8,318 nt of DNA from NCBI GenBank assembly GCA_031271275.1, contig JAISWA010000133.1:1-8318 (forward strand). Reading direction: 5' to 3'. Each line of letters starts with the position of its first letter. The stretch's first letter is position 1. The DNA is from Clostridiales bacterium (lineage in GTDB: Bacteria > Bacillota > Clostridia > Lachnospirales > WQUN01). The translations under genes were made by a program, and so were the position numbers. A model generated the notes under the pieces. The model was given only the letters and a program-made list of their open reading frames with translations. It was not told where the DNA came from and did not search any database. This document shows positions 1 through 7,609 of this stretch, one piece after another.

Positions 1-504
1 GGCGATTATGAAAAAGCGCTCGACTGGCATCAAAAGTCATTAATAATCAAAGAAAAGGTTCTTGGCAAGGAACACCCGTCTACCGCCATAGCTTACAACA
101 ACATTGCCTTCATCTACAGCAGGCAGGGCGCCTACGGAAAAGCGTTGGTCTGGCATCAAAAAGCGCTAACCATCCGCGAAAAAGTGCTTGGCGGGGAACA
201 CCCGAGTATCGCCCACTCTTACAACAACATAGGTGAAATCTACAGTAATGAAGGAGATTACGAAAAAGCGTTGGACTGGTATCAAAAAGCGCTAACCATC
301 CGCGAAAAAGTGTTTGGCGGGGAACACCTGAATACCGCTACTACTTACCACAACATGGGGGTTACTTACCAAAATCTTGGCGACTGCGAAAAGGCGCTGG
401 ATTTGTACCAAAAAGCCTTAACCGTGCGTAAAAAAGTGCTTGGTACGGGACATCCGGACACAAAACAAACACTCCGCAATATTCAAGATTTGCTCGACCT
501 TTCC
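1..504 (+). repeat. Four tandem 126-bp coding repeats (TPR units)
   Basis: The DNA repeats with a 126-bp period, with units starting at 1, 127, 253 and 379. Units 2 and 3 are nearly identical over much of their length: 155-186 and 281-312 match base for base over 32 nt, then after one C/T difference for another 15 nt. Units 1 and 4 are more diverged. The pattern indicates recent unit duplication or gene conversion inside the array. The repeat probably continues to the left of the window. Confidence 0.9.
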
Positions 505-537
505 GTCGAACCCCCACTCCCGGACGGCGCCCGTTAG
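1..537 (+). CDS. Tetratricopeptide-repeat protein, kinesin-light-chain type (5' end outside window)
   Basis: The frame is open from the first base to a TAG stop, giving 178 visible residues; the start lies upstream. Four consecutive 42-residue units begin at residues 1, 43, 85 and 127. Each follows the pattern G-[DA]-Y/C-x-K-A-L-x-[WL]-[HY]-Q-K-[AS]-L, then a basic stretch, [VL]-[LF]-G-x-x-H, then a second helix (for example AYNNIAFIYSRQ). This is the 42-residue kinesin-light-chain/TPR_10-TPR_12 pattern, in which paired helices form a superhelical protein-binding surface. The fourth unit ends in KQTLRNIQDLLDL, followed by a short Pro-rich tail (SVEPPLPDGAR), so this is the true C-terminus. 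Such repeats mediate protein-protein contacts; any effector domain (for example NTPase or protease) would be in the missing N-terminal part, so the role cannot be called. The gene is less GC-rich than its neighbours. The call as TPR is firm; the function is unknown. Confidence 0.9.
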   Translation, partial: GDYEKALDWHQKSLIIKEKVLGKEHPSTAIAYNNIAFIYSRQGAYGKALVWHQKALTIREKVLGGEHPSIAHSYNNIGEIYSNEGDYEKALDWYQKALTIREKVFGGEHLNTATTYHNMGVTYQNLGDCEKALDLYQKALTVRKKVLGTGHPDTKQTLRNIQDLLDLSVEPPLPDGAR

Positions 538-699
538 CCGCAATTTCCGTAACCCGCAAAACCTACCGGCTACTATGCAAAGATGCGAAAAATATTTTGT
601 TTCCCTTGCGAAGTATCGCTTAAAAATGTTTGAAACAATTATGTTTTTGTCATTTAAAACAAATAGTGCAAATATATCACTGGCATAACAGCCCAAATT
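538..699. other. AT-rich gap between convergent genes, no clear feature
   Basis: This gap of about 160 bp separates the + strand TPR gene from the - strand DUF58 gene, whose ends face each other. A bidirectional terminator would be expected here, but I see no GC-rich stem followed by a T-run on either strand. The short ORFs that cross it show no family signal. Termination may be factor-dependent or lie outside what can be judged by eye. Confidence 0.5.
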
Positions 700-1887
700 C
701 TAATACTGTTTTGAATCGTTTTCAGCCGTTTCCGCCCCGTCTCCCACCCCTGTCCTGTACACATCCGCCCCGCTTTCCCTTAATCTGCGGTACATCTCCT
801 CCGAAGCCTTATCCGGCTGTTTTGGCACAAAGTACAGCACCGCCACCGTGTTCCCGGCGCGGTTCTCGCTAATTACCCGCTCGCAAAACGCCGCGTCCAA
901 CAGCGCCGTCGCCACCACCGCGTTCCGGTAACCGTCCGAACCGCTCAGGCAACACTCCAACAACGAAAGGGCGTGGTCGCCGCTTTCGCTGAAGCGTATT
1001 CCCGAGGACGTGAAAAGGAACCGGTCAAAATCCCCGGGAACCCCGCCCGCTGCGGCGACGCCCTCCGGCAGCGTCAACACCGCCGGTATTCGTTTCCCGA
1101 GGCAGAATTTTATGACGGAAAGGGCGTGTTCCAAGACCAAATCCTCGAGCAAAAGCGCTTCCTCACGGGCAAGGGCCCCGCGCCCGGTGTTGATTGCCAC
1201 CTGCACGCTGCCGCGGGCGTTGGACTGATAATTTTTCACGAGCCATTCCCCGCGCTTGGCGGTCAGCTTCCAGTGTATGCGCTTGAGGGAATCCTCGGGC
1301 CGGTATGCGCGTATGTCGGAAACGGACGCGTAATCTTCCTCCTTCGCTTCAAAGGCGGAGGCGGCTTGGGAAAGCAGCGCCGCAAGCGGGAAATTTTCCA
1401 GTTCGGGAACCCGGGGGAGCACGGTCAGCGCGAACGCGCTTTTTATTTTCCGCTTAAAGGCGAACATGCCGAGGAAACCGCTGACCTCCACGCGGCAAAG
1501 CCCCAACGGGTAATCGCCCCGGCACCGGGCGCGGAAATGAAGGGTGTGGACATTTTTCGAGAAGGGCGTGACCGGGAAGGCGGAGAATATATTTTCGTGG
1601 CGTATGGCGAAGGGATCGTCGAGGAGCTTGCATTGGACAAGGGGGTGCATAAAGGGGGTAAAGTTGCGGATGTGAATTTCATAATACGCGGGTTCGCCTT
1701 TAATCACCGTAGTGCTTGCGCACTTTTGCGTAACGCGCAGGCCGAGCAGCAATACAAGCGCGTAAACGCCGGAAAGCGCGGGCAGCAGCAACAGCGCGTA
1801 CAGCGTAAAATACAGGGTGAAACCGCCGAAGACCCACGCGAACGCAAACGCCGCGGTTAGCAGCAGCCCGTAGGCGATACGCGTCAC
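700..1887 (-). CDS. DUF58-family membrane protein, partner of a MoxR ATPase
   Basis: The predicted protein has 395 residues from a GTG start at 1887. Two hydrophobic segments lie at about residues 4-22 and 23-50, then an extracytoplasmic or cytosolic beta-rich region. The DUF58 signature follows at about 189-221 (SDIRAYRPEDSLKRIHWK, then TAKRGEWLVKNY). This matches the family pattern D-x-R-x-Y-x-x-x-D-x-x-x-x-I-x-W. The rest (about 230-395) resembles the von Willebrand factor A-like fold of these proteins. The GTG start overlaps the TGA stop of the MoxR gene as GTGA (1884-1887), typical of translational coupling, with a purine-rich GGAAACGGAA upstream. The open frame continues 65 codons further up to an ATG at 2082, but that stretch is Arg/Gly-rich shadow of the MoxR gene and is excluded. 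Family knowledge: DUF58 proteins are encoded next to MoxR ATPases and are thought to act with them in assembly or maturation at the membrane. The exact substrate is unknown. Confidence 0.88.
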   Translation of the reverse strand: MTRIAYGLLLTAAFAFAWVFGGFTLYFTLYALLLLPALSGVYALVLLLGLRVTQKCASTTVIKGEPAYYEIHIRNFTPFMHPLVQCKLLDDPFAIRHENIFSAFPVTPFSKNVHTLHFRARCRGDYPLGLCRVEVSGFLGMFAFKRKIKSAFALTVLPRVPELENFPLAALLSQAASAFEAKEEDYASVSDIRAYRPEDSLKRIHWKLTAKRGEWLVKNYQSNARGSVQVAINTGRGALAREEALLLEDLVLEHALSVIKFCLGKRIPAVLTLPEGVAAAGGVPGDFDRFLFTSSGIRFSESGDHALSLLECCLSGSDGYRNAVVATALLDAAFCERVISENRAGNTVAVLYFVPKQPDKASEEMYRRLRESGADVYRTGVGDGAETAENDSKQY

Positions 1888-2829
1888 AGCCGTTCCGTTT
1901 CCGCTGCCGCCGCCACCGCGCGGCTGACGACGTCGAGGGCGGTGATTCTTTTCAACCGCGCCTCCTGCTTCAGCAATATGCGGTGCTCCAACAGGTGGGG
2001 CGCCATTCGCAGAATATCGTCGGGTATGGCGTAGTCCCGCCCGGAAAACAGCGCCCACGCCTGCGCGGCTTTGTACAGGCAAAGGCTCGCCCGTGGGCTT
2101 GCCCCCAACAATACTTCCTCCTGCGCCCGCGTTTCCCGCGCTATCTTTACGATAAAATTATTCAGCGCGTTATCCACATGCACCGTCTCTACGATTTCCT
2201 GTATTTTGGCGATATCCTCGCTTTTCGCCACGGCGTAAAGCTCCGCGAGGGGGTCGCCCCGGCGGAAGCGGTCGAGCATTTTGCTTTCCTCCGCCTGCGT
2301 GGGGTAGCCCAGCGTAATTTTCATGAAAAACCGGTCGAGCTGCGCTTCCGGAAGCGGGTAGGTGCCTAAATATTCCACGGGGTTTTGCGTGGCGAGCACC
2401 ATAAACGGCGTGGGCGCGGGGTAGGTGCGCCCGTCCACCGTCACCTGGTTTTCCTCCATGACTTCCAACAGGCTCGATTGGGTTTTCGGCGACGTGCGGT
2501 TGATTTCGTCCGCGAGGATGAACTGGCTCATCACCGCGCCGGGCCGGTACTCGAACTCCCCCGTCCTGGGCGAGTAGGACGAAAACCCCGTTATGTCGGA
2601 GGGCATAACGTCCGGCGTGAACTGGATGCGCTTAAACGTGCCGTCCACCGACTTCGCCAGCGCCGAGACGAGGCTCGTCTTCCCCACGCCGGGGACGTCC
2701 TCAATCAGCACATGCCCCCGGCAGGAAAGCGCCACCAAAACCAGATTGATGGCGTCGCGCTTGCCCACGATTACTTTTTCAATATTCCCGCGTATGCGCC
2801 GGACGCACTGCACGGCATGGTCGGGGGTG

Positions 2830-2837
<8 letters not shown>
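1884..2837 (-). CDS. MoxR-family AAA+ ATPase
   Basis: The predicted protein has 317 residues. Motifs in order: Walker A PGVGKTS (about residues 49-55), the MoxR stretch QFTPDVMPSDITG (about 72-84), Walker B FILADEINR (106-114), a segment with the EVMEE(N)QVTVDG pattern, sensor 1 LATQNP (148-153), arginine-finger region LDRFFM (167-172), and sensor 2 GASPRAS (245-251). The lid domain completes a full-length protein. All catalytic residues look intact. MoxR ATPases act as chaperone-like motors that help activate or mature partner proteins, commonly with DUF58/VWA proteins such as the one encoded next. I chose the ATG at 2837 because a strong GGGAGGG lies five bases upstream and homologues begin near here. 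An in-frame ATG at 2882 would add 15 residues lying inside the ABC-F gene. The start overlaps the end of the ABC-F gene by 8 nt, and the stop overlaps the DUF58 start, suggesting one coupled transcript. Confidence 0.95.
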
Positions 2838-4830
<1,993 letters not shown>

Positions 4831-4842
4831 GGGGAATCAGTC

Positions 4843-4875
4843 CTAACAAGATTTAACTCCAAAAAAAAAGTTCAT
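4843..4875 (-). CDS. Possible ten-codon leader ORF upstream of the ABC-F gene
   Basis: On the - strand ATG (4875-4873) opens the frame MNFFFGVKSC, ending in TAG (4845-4843), 12 bases before the TTG start of the ABC-F gene. Its first codons lie in the 3' arm of the 4870-4893 hairpin, and its three Phe codons are the T-tract. The stop overlaps the AGGA that would serve the ABC-F start. There is no good Shine-Dalgarno sequence before it. Short leader peptides control several ABC-F genes by ribosome-mediated attenuation, so the layout is suggestive, but chance is a serious alternative. Confidence 0.25.
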   Translation of the reverse strand: MNFFFGVKSC

Positions 4876-4893
4876 AGATTTTACGCTATGAAC
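4861..4893 (-). terminator. Hairpin plus nine-T tract: terminator or attenuator upstream of ABC-F
   Basis: Read on the - strand, GTTCATAG (4893-4886), an 8-base loop, CTATGAAC (4877-4870), then nine T (4869-4861). The arms are perfectly complementary over 8 bp, giving the form of an intrinsic terminator, although the stem is AU-rich and fairly weak. It may end transcription of the radical-SAM/TIGR03915 pair, whose last gene stops at 5016, or attenuate transcription into the ABC-F gene. Because the candidate -10 box lies only a few bases upstream, the palindrome could instead be a DNA operator at the transcription start. Confidence 0.5.
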
Positions 4894-4899
4894 GCTTAT

Positions 4900-4928
4900 A
4901 CTATAAACGAAAACGGGCGGGAATTAAA
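4900..4928 (-). promoter_or_regulatory. Candidate sigma-A-type promoter for the ABC-F/MoxR/DUF58 unit
   Basis: On the - strand, TATAGT at 4905-4900 matches the -10 consensus at five of six positions. TTTAAT lies 17 bases upstream (4928-4923) and matches the -35 consensus at only three of six. Transcription would begin near 4893, at the start of the hairpin, giving a leader of about 60 nt before the TTG at 4830. The gap to the upstream gene (185 bp) supports an independent promoter here. Confidence 0.35.
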
Positions 4929-4966
4929 GCGGCACGCCAAAGGAAGATATTGAGATGCATGATTTG

Positions 4967-4987
4967 CGCATCAAGGCAATTGATGCG
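4967..4987. repeat. Perfect 8-bp hairpin in the ABC-F upstream gap
   Basis: CGCATCAA (4967-4974) and TTGATGCG (4980-4987) are exact reverse complements around a five-base loop. No T-run follows on either strand, so it is not a standard terminator. A GATGC at 4954-4958 could pair instead with GCATC at 4968-4972, so alternative folds are possible. It lies 29 bases past the stop of the TIGR03915-like gene and could protect the 3' end of that mRNA. Confidence 0.4.
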
Positions 4988-5015
4988 GTAAAACGAAAAT
5001 CCGGCTGACGGTACC

Positions 5016-5759
5016 TCATAAAAACTCCAACATATTTGCCCTGAAATACAGCGCCGCGTGCCGTCGCTGCGCGTTCTTGTTCACGCGTTCCTTAATGGCG
5101 ATTGTGCTGAAAAACGCCGCCCACATATCCCGCGCCCGCGTTTCGTCGTCGGAATACTCCACCGCCGCGTCTTTGGGGGCGTCCACAATCACGTAATCGT
5201 TCCCGTCGTACACGGCGGCCTCGCCGCGCTTTTTGTCGTGGATGACCCACGCGTGGTTCATAAACCGGTCGCGGAAATGTTCCGCGAGCAGTTGCAGTAC
5301 CCGGTGCTTGGGGGATATGGCGCAGTAATACGCGCCTTGTTTCGTTTCCGCGAAACGGCAGAAGCCCGAGAGCATGTGCGCCTCATACCCGGTCATTCGC
5401 GCGAGCTTGTGGACGCGCAGCACGCAGTCCTCTTGAAGGCGGTTGTCCACGCTCGCGCCGCGCTTGAAGCCGAGCACGATGTATTTAAAAATAGCCATAT
5501 GCTTTTCCACTTCGCCGGAAAGGAACGCCGTGTACACGTTGTACGCCGCCCCGGGGGAAATTTTCTTCCGTATCCCTTCCCATACGCGCTTCGCTTTTTC
5601 CGGGTCGGACGCCACGAAATAATTTTCCGCGCCGAGCATGGGCTGATACTCGTCCTCGGTCTGGATGGATAGCGGCAGGATTTTATCATAATAGTACGCG
5701 TACACCGCGCACAGCAGGCCGTCAAGGCTGCCGTCGAACAAAACCACATACCCGCTCAT
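5016..5759 (-). CDS. TIGR03915-like putative DNA metabolism protein, partner of the radical-SAM protein
   Basis: The 247-residue protein is soluble, with no signal peptide. It opens with VVLFDGSLDGLLCAVYAYY (about 5-23), the characteristic N-terminus of the TIGR03915 family (SAM-linked conserved protein; DUF4130 region). Further recognisable stretches are RVHKLARMTGYEAHMLSGF (115-133), YYCAISPKHRVLQLLAEHF (144-162), a W-x-I-H-D-x-K-R motif (171-178), and a basic C-terminal helix with FFSTIAIKERVNKNAQRRH (216-234). The family is uncharacterised; it is assigned to DNA metabolism because it co-occurs with a radical-SAM protein and, in some genomes, is fused to a uracil-DNA-glycosylase-family domain. 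No glycosylase domain is present here. The ATG overlaps the TGA of the radical-SAM gene as ATGA (5756-5759), and a run of G lies about five bases upstream, so translation is probably coupled. Family call from remembered motifs; biochemical role unknown. Confidence 0.85.
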   Translation of the reverse strand: MSGYVVLFDGSLDGLLCAVYAYYYDKILPLSIQTEDEYQPMLGAENYFVASDPEKAKRVWEGIRKKISPGAAYNVYTAFLSGEVEKHMAIFKYIVLGFKRGASVDNRLQEDCVLRVHKLARMTGYEAHMLSGFCRFAETKQGAYYCAISPKHRVLQLLAEHFRDRFMNHAWVIHDKKRGEAAVYDGNDYVIVDAPKDAAVEYSDDETRARDMWAAFFSTIAIKERVNKNAQRRHAALYFRANMLEFL

Positions 5760-7063
5760 GTCAACCCCCCAAGCAGCGGCGCGTCTTTCCGCCTATCGTC
5801 CGGCGCGGCAAGGGCGGCGTTTTCCCCGTCAAACAGCCCTATCTGCGCGTAACGCTCGTCAATTTTGTTTTCGGACAGCCGCGCCTCCAGTATCTCCGGT
5901 ATCATGGGCGTGCGCTCCATCATCTTCCCGCCGCAGGTAATAAAATATTTCGCCCGCTTGAGCACGACGCCCATCTTTTTCAAATGCGCAAAGTCCAGTT
6001 TGCCTACCCGCCGCGCCGAAAGGATTTTCATAGCGCTTCTCTGGCCTATCCCCGGCACGCGAAGCAGCAGCAAGTAGTCCGCCCGGTTAATCTCCACCGG
6101 GAACCGCTCTATGTGGTTAAGCGCCCAGTGGCATTTGGGGTCCATATTCAGGTTGAGGTTTTCGTTTTCCCGGTTGAAAAGTTCGTTGGAAGTAAAGCCG
6201 TAGAACCGCAGCAGCCAGTCCGCCTGATACAGGCGGTGCTCGCGGAGCAGGGGAGGGCTGACGGCGGGAAGCAGCGGGTTTGCGCCCGCCACGGGGATAA
6301 ACGCGGAATAAAAGACGCGCTTGAGTTTGTATTGGCTGTACAATCCCTCGGCAAGGCGGACGATACGGCTGTCGCTTTCCGGCGTGGCCCCGACGATCAT
6401 CTGCGTGCTCTGCCCCGCCGGTACAAATTTCGGCGCGCTGCGGAAGCGGGTGATTTCGTCCTTAGTTTGAATGATTCGGTTTTTGATAAGCTTCATGGGG
6501 GTGAGGATGGAAGACTTGGTTTTTTCCGGCGCGAAAGTCCCGAGGCTTTCCTCGGAGGGCAGCTCGATGTTGACGCTCATGCGGTCGGCTTCCGCCCCCG
6601 CCGCCTGTACAAGGGCGGGGTCTGCGCCGGGTATGGCTTTGACGTGGATGTAGCCGTTGAAGCGGTATTCCCCGCGCACGAGGCGGAGGGTGGCAAGCAG
6701 CATTTCCATGGTGTAGTCGGGGCTTTTGATGACGGCGGAACTGAGGAACAAGCCCTCGATATAATTCCGCTTATAGAACCGGATTGTCAGCTCCGCGATT
6801 TCCCGCGGGGTGAACGCGGCGCGGGGGACGTCGTTGGAACGGCGGTTGGCGCAATACTGGCAGTCGAACACGCAAACGTTGGTCATGAGGATTTTTAGCA
6901 GCGAGACGCAGCGGCCGTCCGCCGAGAAGGTGTGGCATATCCCGCAGGCGGACGCGCTGCCGAGCCCGGCGCGGGTTCCCTTCCGGTCAACCCCGCTTGA
7001 GGTGCACGCCACGTCGTACTTCGCCGCGTCGGTGAGGATTTTGAGTTTCTCGAGGGAATCCAT
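5756..7063 (-). CDS. Putative DNA modification/repair radical-SAM protein (TIGR03916-like)
   Basis: From the ATG at 7063 the protein has 435 residues. The radical-SAM cluster motif C-x3-C-x2-C is CVFDCQYC (Cys 64, 68, 71), followed by NRRSNDVPRA typical of the family. The TIM-barrel core runs to about residue 290. A helix-hairpin-helix motif, LLRVPGIGQRSAMKIL (about 333-348), suggests DNA binding. The N-terminal region carries more cysteines (Cys 20, CGIC at 40-43, Cys 52) that could bind a metal or a second cluster. TIGR03916-type proteins are predicted to use S-adenosylmethionine radical chemistry on DNA or a base lesion; no reaction is established. I chose the ATG at 7063 because GGGTGG lies six bases upstream, MDSLEKLKILTDAAKYD matches the family start, and the 28-residue upstream extension (from 7147) would cover the promoter. 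It is first in a two-gene operon with the TIGR03915-like gene. Confidence 0.9.
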   Translation of the reverse strand: MDSLEKLKILTDAAKYDVACTSSGVDRKGTRAGLGSASACGICHTFSADGRCVSLLKILMTNVCVFDCQYCANRRSNDVPRAAFTPREIAELTIRFYKRNYIEGLFLSSAVIKSPDYTMEMLLATLRLVRGEYRFNGYIHVKAIPGADPALVQAAGAEADRMSVNIELPSEESLGTFAPEKTKSSILTPMKLIKNRIIQTKDEITRFRSAPKFVPAGQSTQMIVGATPESDSRIVRLAEGLYSQYKLKRVFYSAFIPVAGANPLLPAVSPPLLREHRLYQADWLLRFYGFTSNELFNRENENLNLNMDPKCHWALNHIERFPVEINRADYLLLLRVPGIGQRSAMKILSARRVGKLDFAHLKKMGVVLKRAKYFITCGGKMMERTPMIPEILEARLSENKIDERYAQIGLFDGENAALAAPDDRRKDAPLLGGLT

Positions 7064-7091
7064 AAGCGCCACCCAAAAATATGTTTGGCTG

Positions 7092-7120
7092 ATTATATAA
7101 TATCTGCATGGAAATGCAAA
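7092..7120 (-). promoter_or_regulatory. Promoter for the radical-SAM/TIGR03915 operon
   Basis: On the - strand, a perfect TATAAT -10 box (7097-7092) is preceded by a 17-base spacer and TTTGCA (7120-7115), which matches the -35 consensus at four of six positions. Transcription would start near 7085, giving a short leader of about 20 nt before the ATG at 7063. An inverted repeat, TGCAT-GGAA-ATGCA (7105-7118), overlaps the spacer and -35 box and could be a regulator site. Confidence 0.6.
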
Positions 7121-7141
7121 CAAACGTGCGAATGCGTGGTT

Positions 7142-7170
7142 TTGCAAAATTTGTTATAGTTATATATAGG
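7142..7170 (+). promoter_or_regulatory. Candidate promoter for zapA
   Basis: TTGCAA (7142-7147) as the -35 box, a 17-base spacer and TATAGG (7165-7170) as the -10 box lie 24 bases before the zapA start. Each box matches consensus at four of six positions. The AT-rich stretch around 7150-7175 offers other possible -10 boxes, so the exact register is uncertain. The -35 box sits inside a 10-bp palindrome, TTTTGCAAAA (7140-7149). Confidence 0.4.
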
Positions 7171-7193
7171 CTATACAAAAGGGGATAACGGAT

Positions 7194-7607
7194 ATGAACA
7201 AGGGCGTTAATAAGGTGGACGCGGTAATAGGCGGCGAGATTATCACGCTGGTGTCCGGCGAGGACGAGGAGTATATGCAGAAGCTCGCCAGGTACATAAA
7301 CCGCAAGCTTGACGAGATTAAAGCGATGAAAACCACCGCGTCGTTAAACGAAAAGACAAAGGCGTTGGTTATCGCGCTTAACATCGCGGACGATTTTTAT
7401 AAAACGGCGGACAAGCTTACGAAGCTGGAGGGCGAGCACGAAAAGTTCGTCGTCGAAATGGGCCGTATGCAGGAAGAAATCAATTTATTAAACGAAAAAA
7501 TACTGGAGCTGCAAAACAGCCTTGAGCGCACCCGCGTCGCAAGCGTATTGCCGGATAAGCAAAACGTCGTAAGGATAAAATCCCGGGCAGCCGGGGGACG
7601 GAGGTAA
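7194..7607 (+). CDS. zapA: Cell division protein ZapA
   Basis: The 137-residue protein starts with a short beta-rich region (VDAVIGGEIITLVSGEDEEY, about residues 8-27), then YMQKLARYINRKLDEI, the conserved helix TKALVIALNIADDFYKT (55-71), and a long charged coiled coil (about 72-115). It ends in a basic tail. This is the ZapA layout: a dimer that binds FtsZ in the cytoplasm and bundles protofilaments in the division ring. It is longer than the roughly 85-110-residue short forms because of the extended coiled coil, as is common in Clostridia. AAGGGG lies nine bases upstream of the ATG. The stop is followed after two bases by the start of the aminopeptidase gene, so the two are probably co-transcribed. 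Confidence 0.92.
   Translation: MNKGVNKVDAVIGGEIITLVSGEDEEYMQKLARYINRKLDEIKAMKTTASLNEKTKALVIALNIADDFYKTADKLTKLEGEHEKFVVEMGRMQEEINLLNEKILELQNSLERTRVASVLPDKQNVVRIKSRAAGGRR
7600..7604 (+). promoter_or_regulatory. Ribosome binding site of the aminopeptidase gene
   Basis: GGAGG lies five bases before the ATG at 7610 and overlaps the last codons of zapA. It is a near-perfect Shine-Dalgarno sequence and fixes the start of a gene that has no stop within the window. Confidence 0.8.
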
Positions 7608-7609
7608 CT

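Noticed and set aside
538..699. Possible terminator between the TPR and DUF58 genes
   Set aside because: Only 4-bp pairings such as GCGA/TCGC were found and none is followed by a convincing T-run.
973..1860. Long + strand open frame (295 codons) opposite the DUF58 gene
   Set aside because: It is antisense to a gene with clear DUF58 motifs, is Arg/Gly-rich without family signal, and reflects GC-rich codon structure of the opposite strand.
1888..2082. 65-codon N-terminal extension of the DUF58 frame
   Set aside because: It lies inside the MoxR gene, is Arg/Gly-rich and unlike DUF58 N-termini; the GTG at 1887 overlapping the MoxR stop fits better.
5058..5672. + strand frame of 204 codons opposite the TIGR03915-like gene
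   Set aside because: Antisense shadow with no recognisable domain; the - strand reading has family motifs and a coupled start.
5984..6898. + strand frame of 304 codons opposite the radical-SAM gene
   Set aside because: Antisense to the radical-SAM core, with no motif and no promoter or ribosome binding site.
7064..7147. 28-residue N-terminal extension of the radical-SAM frame
   Set aside because: It would place the TATAAT promoter inside the gene; the ATG at 7063 has a ribosome binding site and the family N-terminus.
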